15,578 bases of DNA from Thermoleophilia bacterium (GTDB taxonomy: Bacteria > Actinomycetota > Thermoleophilia > Gaiellales > Gaiellaceae): NCBI GenBank assembly GCA_016844515.1, contig JAERMP010000019.1, positions 1 to 15,578 on the forward strand. Direction: 5' to 3'. Of the stretch, positions 7,498 through 13,347 are shown in pieces; within the stretch, counting starts at the first letter, position 1; every line of letters begins with the position of its first letter. The notes beneath the pieces are model-generated. The model was not told the origin of the DNA. It was given only the letters and a program-made list of their open reading frames with translations, and did no database searches. The position numbers and the translations under genes were made by a program.

Positions 7498-7584
7498 TGG
7501 AAGCGGCCCCGACGCGCCAGATCGCACATCCGGACGCGCGAGATCGTGGCATCAATCATCTAACGCCTTGCTACGGTCCGTGCA

Positions 7585-8346
7585 ATGGCGACTCCGCGCT
7601 CACGTCACGCTGCGCGGCTTCGCGCGGACCGGCGCCGGGCACAGGCGCGAGCGCGCTGGTTCGCCGTCGCGGTCGTCATCGGGCTCCTCGGCGCCGCCAC
7701 ACTCGCGCTGACGGCGTTCGACGGCGAAGGCGGGGCCTCGTCGGCGCCGTCCGTGCCGCCGCTACCCGTTACGTCGGCTCCACCCGAGCTCCAGGTGCTC
7801 ACGACCGTCGGGAATCTCCGCGTGCAGTCACCCGTAGCCCAGGGAGGGGTGACGGCAATCGGTTTCCACGGCGCCGCCGATGGCGCGCTCGTGCTCCAGC
7901 CCGTGGGACCCCAGGCGAACGAAGGGCTCTTGGCGCGCCTGTGGCGGCGCATCACCGGCTCGTCACACCGCGGTCTGGCCTGGTACCAGCTCGAGAGCGG
8001 CACCCTCCGCACCCTCGATGTCGGAGCTGTCGCGGGAACGGACGCCTACTCGCCGGTCGACGGCACGGTCGTCGCGATCCGCGACCACGTCGTCTCAGGG
8101 CGAGTCGTCGGAGCGGAGATCGAGTTGCGGCCCACGTCGGCGCCGTCGCTCGTCGTCGCGATCGAGAACGTGCGCCCCGATCCTGCGCTCAGCATCGGAG
8201 CGAATGTCGCCGCGGGATCCTCCAAGCTCGGGACGGTCGCGGACATCAGCCGCTTCGAGCGGCAGGCCCTCGAGCGGTACGCCGCAGACCGCGGCAACAA
8301 CGTCTCGATCCGGGTCTACCCCTCTGCCAGCCTCGGCGTCCCCTAG
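7585..8346 (+). CDS. Membrane-anchored protein with possible LytM/M23-like barrel domain lacking catalytic residues
   Basis: A 253-residue protein starting at ATG 7585. An arginine-rich cytoplasmic N-terminus (1-24) precedes one membrane helix at about 25-45. A Ser/Pro/Ala-rich linker (50-70) then leads to an extracytoplasmic domain. The segment AGTDAYSPVDGTVVAIRDHVVSG is like the core of LytM/M23 peptidases and lipoyl-like barrel folds. The zinc-binding HxxxD and HxH motifs of active M23 enzymes are not present, so enzymatic activity is not supported. It may be an inactive relative that binds or senses a partner in the cell envelope. No clear Shine-Dalgarno motif precedes the ATG. The gene begins 24 bases after one inverted-repeat element, and its TAG stop shares its last base with the start of the next one. 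Confidence 0.75.
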   Translation: MATPRSRHAARLRADRRRAQARARWFAVAVVIGLLGAATLALTAFDGEGGASSAPSVPPLPVTSAPPELQVLTTVGNLRVQSPVAQGGVTAIGFHGAADGALVLQPVGPQANEGLLARLWRRITGSSHRGLAWYQLESGTLRTLDVGAVAGTDAYSPVDGTVVAIRDHVVSGRVVGAEIELRPTSAPSLVVAIENVRPDPALSIGANVAAGSSKLGTVADISRFERQALERYAADRGNNVSIRVYPSASLGVP

Positions 8347-8508
8347 ATGATCGATCGGCAATTCCTCGCCGCGCGGGTGGTGGCTGAGACACGGCGCCGG
8401 CTGGCGTCGCCCGTCCTCGCCCGTATTCCCCATACGCGCTCGGACGGGCGGCGTCCCCGGCTTGGTCTCAGCCATCCCCGCATCGACGGCAATTACCGAT
8501 CAATCATC
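8346..8508. repeat. 163-base near-complete palindromic element flanked by TA
   Basis: The left arm 8346-8390 and right arm 8465-8508 are complementary at about 33 of 45 positions, with uninterrupted blocks GATGAT, GATCGG, AATT and TGGCTGAGAC. Pairing continues inward through GCCGG and CGCCCGTCC to an apex GTAT-TCCCC-ATAC near 8423-8435. Nearly the whole 163 bases can therefore fold into one hairpin. It is bordered by TA on both sides, which fits a TA target duplication, though TA is itself palindromic. Its left end overlaps the stop codon of the upstream gene, and its right end runs into the conserved coding start of the phosphodiesterase. Confidence 0.75.
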
Positions 8509-9304
8509 TAACCTGCGCGCCCTGCGCATCCTCTTCATCGCTGACGTCGTAGGCGCCCCCGGTCGTGGCGCTCTCGATGCACGCCTCAAGGCGATGCGAG
8601 CAGAGCTCGAGGTCGACGCCTGCGTCATCAACGGCGAGAACGCGGCGGATGGAATCGGGATCACACCGCGCCTCGCCGACCAGCTGCTCGCGATGGGTGC
8701 CGACGCGATCACGCTCGGGAACCACGCGTTCCGGCGCACCGAGATCGGTCCGTACCTCGACGCCTCGGATCGCGTGATTCGCCCTGCGAACACGTCGACC
8801 AACACGCCGGGGAGAGGACTTGCGATCGTGCCCCTGGCGAACGGCTCGCGCCTTGCCGTGATCAACGTGCTCGGCTCTCTGTTTCTCCACCCCGCGACCT
8901 CGATGTTCGAGCTCATCGACGACCTCGTCGAGGAAGCCCGCCGTGCCACACCGCTCATCCTCGTCGACGCGCACGCCGAGGCGACCAGCGAGAAGGCCGC
9001 ACTCGCGCGCTGGCTCGACGGCAAGGTCACGGCTGTCGTCGGCACGCACACGCACGTCCAGACCTCGGACGCATGCCTGCTTCCGAAGGGCACCGCGTTC
9101 ATCACGGACGCCGGCATGACAGGTCCCCACGACTCCGTGATCGGAGTGGAGGCGGAGCTCGCCATCCGGCGGATGCGCACCGGGCTACCGGTGCGCTTCC
9201 AGACGGCTCAGGGCGGCGTGCGCATCGAGGGCGCGCTCATCGAGTGCGACGCCGAGACGGGCAAGGCCTCCTCGATCGAGGCCGTGCGGGTTCCGTTTCC
9301 GTAG
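8462..9304 (+). CDS. YmdB/TIGR00282-type calcineurin-like metallophosphoesterase
   Basis: This family includes the 2',3'-cyclic-nucleotide 2'-phosphodiesterase YmdB. From the TTG start at 8462 it has 280 residues. The metal-binding motifs are in order: RILFIADVVGAPGR (Asp28), NGENAADG (Glu59, Asn60), TLGNHAF (Asn87, His88), VDAHAEATSEK (His171) and GTHTHVQTSD (His196, His198), then TDAGMTGPHDSVIG. All the expected residues are present, so it should be active. The start is unresolved. Family members normally begin directly at RILFI, but no ATG, GTG or TTG lies there. The only conventional start is TTG 8462, inside the palindromic element. CTG codons at 8513 and 8522 are alternatives right at the conserved start. 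The stop is followed at once by a hairpin. Confidence 0.9.
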   Translation: MVSAIPASTAITDQSSNLRALRILFIADVVGAPGRGALDARLKAMRAELEVDACVINGENAADGIGITPRLADQLLAMGADAITLGNHAFRRTEIGPYLDASDRVIRPANTSTNTPGRGLAIVPLANGSRLAVINVLGSLFLHPATSMFELIDDLVEEARRATPLILVDAHAEATSEKAALARWLDGKVTAVVGTHTHVQTSDACLLPKGTAFITDAGMTGPHDSVIGVEAELAIRRMRTGLPVRFQTAQGGVRIEGALIECDAETGKASSIEAVRVPFP

Positions 9305-11004
9305 GAGCCGGGCATACCCGGCTCGGGCGAGGCATGCCTCGTCCCTCCGTCGGGAAGCAACAGCCAGAGCAAGACGAACGGAAACACCCACGGCAGATAG
9401 AGGTAGAACCAGTGGGTCAACGTCAGCTGAAAGGCGACGAGCACAGCCGCGGTCAGTGCCGCGAGCTCGACCGGACCCTTTCGGCGGGGTAGAACGGCGA
9501 CGACGAGCGCGAGCATTACGGCGAGCACGACCAGCATGGGTTGGATGAAGCCGAGGTCCGGGATTCCCTCCGCGTGGTACTGACCCCAGCCCCACAACGA
9601 CCACGGAGAATCGCGACCGACCTGAAAACCGAGCGTGCGATCCCAGAACGTGCGCACTGCATTCCACAGATCGGGCTCGAGGACGAGGACGGTGAACGCG
9701 AGCAGCGTGGCCCCGGCGAAGGCGACCGCGAAGCGCGCGAGCCGGCGCACGTCCAGCGTCGGGTACGTCGCCCAGAGCGGTGCGACGAGCAGCGCGCCGA
9801 ACTTCGTCCAGCCGGCGAGTGCCACCGCCGCTCCTCGTGCCCATGCCGAAGACACGAGCCAGAATCCGAGCACCAGGAACGCCGGCATGATCGTGTCGTT
9901 CGTGCTCGCGTTGAGCGTGTACGCCGTGAACGGATAGGCGGTCCAGGCGAAAGCGAGGAGCGCCGCCAGGCGAAGTCCACCGAACCGAAGCCCGACGAGG
10001 ACGAGCCCGAGGATCGTGAGCACGTCGAACGCGATCGAGGTCGCGTGCGCTGCGGGGAGCGAGTCCCACTTCCCGCTCCAGCCGAAGATCGCCGTGGCCG
10101 GCACGTAGCCGAGATACGAGACGGGGCCGTACGTGTCACCCCGCTCGATCGCAGCCTCGCAGCGCCCGTTGGTCTGGATGCGGTCGCGAACCTGCCCGTC
10201 CGCGTCCTTCGGCCCGCAGGGCTCGAGGGTTCCGCGTTGAGGCATGTTCCCGTACGGAGCCTCCCCGTCGAGGATCCTGCTGGCGCCGGCCACGCCCGCG
10301 AGTCCGACGTCGATCACCCCACGAGGGGTCTCGACGTTGAGGCCGATCCGAAAGCCGAGTAAGAACACGGCGGCGGCGGCAATCACCCAGGTCGGCCAGA
10401 CCGAGCGAAGTGGGCTCGCCCGTCTCCCGGAGCCGACCCAGAGCCCTCGGGCTAAGAGGTAACCGAGCACTGGATAGACGAGCGGAACGCTGTGGAAGAT
10501 CTCGCCTCGGTTGAAGAAGGCAAGCGAGACCGAGAACGCGAGCAGTGCGAGTAGGTCGAGGTTGCGGGTCGACAGCGGCCGCCGAAGGTCTGCGAGGCCG
10601 ACCAGGAAAACCAGACAGAAGCCGAGCCAGACGAACGGCTTCAGCAGCGTCTTGCCACCGAAAGCCCCGGCGCGCCCACGCGCCATCTTCCAGGCGACCT
10701 GTGGCCCCGTCCACGCCTCAGTTACGCGCCCGGTCGTGTCCTCCACCACGACCAGAGCGACTTGCCCGGCTTCCCCCGACCATGCCTTCACGACCCACGT
10801 CCTCGCCTCGGAGCGAAAGGTCGCTGACGTACTGGGATCAGGCGGATAGCGCTCGAGCCAGCCCTTCACCTTCGGATGCGCGAGAGCCGTCTCGACGGCG
10901 GAGTCCTCGTCGAGGCGAGCGAGTGGCTGCGCCGAGTCGGGTCCAGCCGACTGGAGCGCGGGCTCGGTCGGGGTCGTCGTCGCGCCCGCCGTCGGGGCGA
11001 GCAT
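9208..11004 (-). CDS. Polytopic membrane glycosyltransferase-like protein (GT-C/GT87-like)
   Basis: About 598 residues from ATG 11004. Residues 1-115 form a non-membrane domain with VALVVVEDTTGRVTEAWTGPQVAW. About nine to eleven hydrophobic helices follow from residue 122, with the loop TLGFQVGRDSPWSLWG and the segment NASTNDTIMPAF, then AGWTKFGALLVAPLW. These features resemble GT-C membrane glycosyltransferases of the GT87/DUF2029 kind, which use polyprenyl-phosphate sugars outside the membrane. The family call is by pattern only. In-frame codons upstream of the ATG encode a signal-peptide-like stretch ending at MLAPTAGA, so the true start may be a CTG at 11070 overlapping the gtrA-like gene. 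About 45 residues after the last helix look non-conserved and overlap the phosphodiesterase gene by 97 bases. GtrA next door supports polyprenyl-phosphate-linked sugar transfer. Confidence 0.8.
   Translation of the reverse strand: MLAPTAGATTTPTEPALQSAGPDSAQPLARLDEDSAVETALAHPKVKGWLERYPPDPSTSATFRSEARTWVVKAWSGEAGQVALVVVEDTTGRVTEAWTGPQVAWKMARGRAGAFGGKTLLKPFVWLGFCLVFLVGLADLRRPLSTRNLDLLALLAFSVSLAFFNRGEIFHSVPLVYPVLGYLLARGLWVGSGRRASPLRSVWPTWVIAAAAVFLLGFRIGLNVETPRGVIDVGLAGVAGASRILDGEAPYGNMPQRGTLEPCGPKDADGQVRDRIQTNGRCEAAIERGDTYGPVSYLGYVPATAIFGWSGKWDSLPAAHATSIAFDVLTILGLVLVGLRFGGLRLAALLAFAWTAYPFTAYTLNASTNDTIMPAFLVLGFWLVSSAWARGAAVALAGWTKFGALLVAPLWATYPTLDVRRLARFAVAFAGATLLAFTVLVLEPDLWNAVRTFWDRTLGFQVGRDSPWSLWGWGQYHAEGIPDLGFIQPMLVVLAVMLALVVAVLPRRKGPVELAALTAAVLVAFQLTLTHWFYLYLPWVFPFVLLWLLLPDGGTRHASPEPGMPGSYGNGTRTASIEEALPVSASHSMSAPSMRTPP
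9305..9345. terminator. Tandem GC-rich hairpins at a convergent junction, putative bidirectional terminator
   Basis: Immediately after the TAG of the phosphodiesterase gene, GAGCCGGG-CATA-CCCGGCTC (9305-9324) forms an eight-base perfect stem. It is followed directly by a second hairpin at 9325-9345 built on CGAGGCATGCCTCG with outer GGG/CCC pairs. There is no T-run, so it is not a textbook intrinsic terminator, but its place between convergent genes fits. The opposing reading frame runs through both hairpins. Confidence 0.55.
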
Positions 11005-11033
11005 GAAGGCAGCGACCGCGATGGCGAGCGCGG

Positions 11034-11495
11034 TTAGCGTTGTTGTCCGCGTCGTGGTCCGAACGACCAGAGCTTATTGCCGACGAAGTTCACCGGCGTG
11101 ACGAGCACGATGGCGATCGCCTGTGCAACCACTTCGGTGAGCCCGACCTGAACCAGGGCGTACAGGACGACCAGGTTCGCGACAAGGGCGAGCGAGGAGA
11201 CGACGAGGAATCGGAGGCCCTGGTACGCGACGTGACCGCGCTGGCTGCGGAACGTCCAGAGTCGATTCCACGTGTAGTTGTTGGTCACGGCGACAAGGAA
11301 CGAGCACACAGCCGCCGGGATGTAGTGGATGCCCAGAACGAGGACGAGGAACGAGAACACCCACAGGTTGACCGCATATCCGGCTGCGCCGACGAGGCAG
11401 AACTTGACGAGCTGCTCCCAGTTCTTCCGCCGGCGCAGCGCGGCGCCGACGCGGCGACGCGGCGTCCCGGAGACGACTTCTGCAGAGGACTCCAC
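11034..11495 (-). CDS. GtrA-like polytopic membrane protein
   Basis: A 153-residue protein from GTG 11495. A basic N-terminus (RRRVGAALRRRKNWEQ) leads into four membrane helices at about 28-55, 57-73, 95-115 and 121-140. The GtrA family motifs are present: QLVKFCLVGAAGYAVNLWVF, NNYTWNRLWTF between helices 2 and 3, and NFVGNKLWSF at the C-terminus. GtrA-family proteins are thought to help move or present polyprenyl-phosphate sugars for cell-envelope glycosylation. It lies directly upstream of the GT-C-like gene in the same direction, a common pairing. A longer frame reaching 11942 would run through the pcm gene and is not credible. Start choice is moderate: no good ribosome-binding site is seen, but the next gene upstream ends only 49 bases away. 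Confidence 0.88.
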   Translation of the reverse strand: MESSAEVVSGTPRRRVGAALRRRKNWEQLVKFCLVGAAGYAVNLWVFSFLVLVLGIHYIPAAVCSFLVAVTNNYTWNRLWTFRSQRGHVAYQGLRFLVVSSLALVANLVVLYALVQVGLTEVVAQAIAIVLVTPVNFVGNKLWSFGPRRGQQR

Positions 11496-11544
11496 TGTGA
11501 CCGCAGGGTAGTCGGAACCCCGGTCGCGCCGACCCCCGGTCGGG

Positions 11545-12201
11545 TCAGGAGCGGGCAAACCCCTCCTCCCCCAGCAGCGGAACGAACCGACACGCAACGG
11601 ACGCTCGCTCCTGCGGACCCTCGGGTGTCCGTACGACGAGGACGAGCTCCTGGCCCCAGCGAGACCCCCGCGGAACAGCGAGGCGGCCACCCTCCTCGAG
11701 TTGCGAGTAGAGAGCGTGCGGAACGGTCGGCGCCGCAGCGGCGACCGCAATCGCAGCGAACGGCGCTCGGTCTGGAACTCCGAGCGAGCCGTCACCGACC
11801 CGCACCTCGACCCGGTCGTACCCGGCGTTTGCAAGAGCGGTGCGGGCAGTTTCGGCGAGCTCGGGAATCCGCTCGATCGTGACCACCTCTCGAGCCAACT
11901 CGGCAAGCACAGCCGCCTGGTACCCGGAGCCCGTCCCGACATCGAGCACCCGCTCGTGACCGTCGAGCGCGAGCAACGCGCAGATCGTCGCGACGATGAA
12001 GGGCTGCGAGATCGTCTGTCCGTGCCCGATCGGAAGTGCCCCGTCCTCGTACGCGTACTGCCGCAGCTCCTCGGGAACGAACAGCTCGCGGGGAACCCGC
12101 TCCATTGCGAGCAGTACGCGCTCGTCCGAGATCCCCCGCTGTCGGAGCTGATGCTCGACCATCCGCGCGCGCGCCTCGGCGGCGTCGACCTGAAGAGTCA
12201 C
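11545..12201 (-). CDS. pcm: Protein-L-isoaspartate O-methyltransferase
   Basis: A 218-residue protein of normal length for the family. It has the N-terminal helix region RARMVEHQLRQRGISDERVLLAMERVPRELFVP and the substrate-binding motif GHGQTISQP (59-67). The SAM-binding motif I is VLDVGTGSGYQAAVLAEL (85-102), with the acidic VTIER at 107-111. The enzyme transfers a methyl group from S-adenosylmethionine to isoaspartyl residues in damaged cytosolic proteins, starting their repair. The chosen start is GTG 12201. It overlaps the TGA of the upstream membrane-protein gene as GTGA, a four-base overlap that indicates translational coupling. Upstream extension to 12678 would run antisense-like through that gene in another frame and is rejected. 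Confidence 0.93.
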   Translation of the reverse strand: MTLQVDAAEARARMVEHQLRQRGISDERVLLAMERVPRELFVPEELRQYAYEDGALPIGHGQTISQPFIVATICALLALDGHERVLDVGTGSGYQAAVLAELAREVVTIERIPELAETARTALANAGYDRVEVRVGDGSLGVPDRAPFAAIAVAAAAPTVPHALYSQLEEGGRLAVPRGSRWGQELVLVVRTPEGPQERASVACRFVPLLGEEGFARS

Positions 12202-12614
12202 TTCGCGAGGGTTCGAAGCCCGGCGAAGCGGGCTGCCTGGCGGCCGCGCATGCGGGCGGCCAGGAGTGGGATCGCGACAGCCTCGACGTATCCCACTGCG
12301 GGAATCAGGGCGAGGAGGCAGACAAGCAGGCCAAGCACACCGACGTACGCGGCGATCCCGATGCGGGTCCCTCCACGCCGAAGCGCGCCGTGGACCACAG
12401 CTGCCGCAGCAAGCGCTCCGAGGAAGCCACCGACACCACCGGCGATCGTCTCCGCGGCGCCGCCGATCCCGAAACCGACGACAGCGCCGATCGCGACCCC
12501 CACGATCGTGCCGACCCCAACGCCGAGCACGTTCGATCCAAGGATCCCGATAAGCACGACCCCGAGCCCGACCCCGAGCCCGAGGCACAAGCCGATCGTG
12601 TACCAACTGCCCAC
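12198..12614 (-). CDS. Glycine-rich small membrane protein, unknown function
   Basis: A 138-residue protein beginning with GTG 12614. It is dominated by hydrophobic, glycine-rich helices: about 4-26 with GLCLGLGVGLG, 28-56 with repeated GxxxG spacing, 58-76 and 84-112. Such glycine-zipper patterns pack helices closely in membranes. A basic C-terminal tail (RMRGRQAARFAGLRTLAK) should face the cytoplasm. No family is recognised. Its stop codon overlaps the pcm start, so it is the first gene of the operon leading to pcm, gtrA and the GT-C-like gene. It is divergent from the CHRD gene, with an 81-base shared upstream region that must hold promoters for both; no clear promoter boxes are seen there. 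Confidence 0.8.
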   Translation of the reverse strand: MGSWYTIGLCLGLGVGLGVVLIGILGSNVLGVGVGTIVGVAIGAVVGFGIGGAAETIAGGVGGFLGALAAAAVVHGALRRGGTRIGIAAYVGVLGLLVCLLALIPAVGYVEAVAIPLLAARMRGRQAARFAGLRTLAK

Positions 12615-12680
12615 GGCCGGCAGTGTAGTAGCGACAAACCGAACTGAACCCTTTCGCGTAGTGCCTGCAGAGACCCACGA

Positions 12681-12695
12681 GAGGGAGGGGAAATC
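12681..12695 (+). promoter_or_regulatory. Ribosome-binding site deciding the CHRD gene start
   Basis: GAGGGAGGGGAAATC precedes ATG 12696, with the GGAGG core seven bases before the start. A second purine-rich GGGGAGAGGC precedes the in-frame ATG 12723. Both starts are therefore possible; the first has the better spacing. Confidence 0.6.
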
Positions 12696-13286
12696 ATGCG
12701 CAACTCGAGAGAGGGGAGAGGCATGAAGAAGGCGCTCGCACTCTTGCTACTGACCGCCGGCCTCGTGGCCGTCGTGGCCGCCTCCGTCGCGGTCGCGGGC
12801 GACGACGAGGGGAAGAACAGCTTCAAGGCCACGCTGAACGGCTACAACGAGGTCGTCGGATCGTCTGCCGCAGGGGACTCAGGTTCAGTGTCCACGGTCG
12901 CTCGGGGGACCTTCCGGGCCAAGCTCACGAACGATGGGACGGCGCTCGAGTTCACGCTGACGTACTCGGGCATGGAGGGCGGGACCGTGACGCAGGCGCA
13001 TCCGCACTTCGCGCAGAACCACGTCGGTGCAGGCGTCTTCGGGTTCCTGTGCGGCGGCCCGAAGCCCGCTTGTCCGACGCCGGGGGGCGCGGTCGAAGGC
13101 ACCTGGACGGCCGCCGACGTCATCGGGCCGGCGGGCCAGGGTGTCGCGGCCGGGTCGTTCGGGGAGTTCGTGCGCGCGCTGCGGGCCGGCGCGGTGTACA
13201 TCAACGTCCACTCGAACGGCGCCACGCCGAGCTATCCAGAGGGTGAGATCCGCGGTCAGGTGCGCGGAGGCGGCCACGACGACTAG
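12696..13286 (+). CDS. Secreted CHRD-domain protein
   Basis: A 196-residue protein with a signal peptide. From ATG 12696 there is a ten-residue basic n-region, then MKKALALLLLTAGLVAVVAASVAVAG, with probable cleavage after AVAG near residue 35. Starting at ATG 12723 would leave a compact normal signal peptide. The mature part is one CHRD domain: FKATLNGYNEVVG at its start, the GTFRAKLTNDGTALEFTLTYSGMEG strand pair, TQAHPHFAQNHVGAGVFGFL with the conserved histidine, then AGAVYINVHSNGATPSYPEGEIRGQV. CHRD domains were named after chordin and are common in exported bacterial proteins; their bacterial role is unknown. It ends with a Gly/His/Asp tail. It is monocistronic, divergent from the glycine-rich membrane protein, and followed by a strong hairpin. 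Confidence 0.88.
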   Translation: MRNSREGRGMKKALALLLLTAGLVAVVAASVAVAGDDEGKNSFKATLNGYNEVVGSSAAGDSGSVSTVARGTFRAKLTNDGTALEFTLTYSGMEGGTVTQAHPHFAQNHVGAGVFGFLCGGPKPACPTPGGAVEGTWTAADVIGPAGQGVAAGSFGEFVRALRAGAVYINVHSNGATPSYPEGEIRGQVRGGGHDD

Positions 13287-13315
13287 GCACCGCTAGACTG
13301 CTTCGACCAGTGCCT

Positions 13316-13341
13316 GAGAGCCCGGCATGCGCCGGGCTCTC
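13316..13341. terminator. Bidirectional terminator-like hairpin between CHRD and E2 genes
   Basis: GAGAGCCCGGC and GCCGGGCTCTC form an 11-base perfect stem around an ATGC loop. The hairpin lies 29 bases after the CHRD stop and 6 bases beyond the E2 stop, at a convergent junction. No T-run follows on the plus strand, as with the hairpins at 9305-9345. Confidence 0.75.
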
Positions 13342-13347
13342 GCCGCT

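Larger units (their letters stand above)
7344..7560. repeat. 217-base inverted-repeat element with internal hairpins, between divergent genes
   Basis: The two ends are a perfect 14-base inverted repeat, GATGATTGATGCCA at 7344-7357 and its complement at 7547-7560. Beyond it the arms remain recognisably complementary for about 40 more bases (roughly 25 of 40 positions). The interior holds two further perfect stems: 15 bases at 7401-7415 with 7437-7451, and GAGGCCGC at 7471-7478 with 7482-7489. The overall shape is a long outer stem enclosing two hairpins. The right end ATCAATCATCTAAC (7551-7564, partly flank) is repeated exactly at 8499-8512. It may be a non-autonomous mobile element or a structured RNA leader. 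Confidence 0.65.

Noticed and set aside
7359..7559. N-terminal extension of the AI-2E transporter to the ATG at 7559
   Set aside because: The added 67 residues are arginine-rich, non-hydrophobic and lie over strong DNA hairpins; family members start close to the first helix.
11518..11542. Direct repeat CCCCGGTCG at 11518-11526 and 11534-11542 in the gap before gtrA
   Set aside because: Nine GC-rich bases repeated once in a short spacer are likely by chance; no further structure supports an operator.
12615..12695. Possible ECF-type promoter (GAACC-like box) before the CHRD gene
   Set aside because: A GAACC-like -35 is visible but no convincing -10 partner at proper spacing.
11701..12726. Plus-strand open frame opposite pcm and the glycine-rich membrane protein
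   Set aside because: It lies antisense to pcm and has proline/threonine-rich repetitive composition typical of shadow frames.
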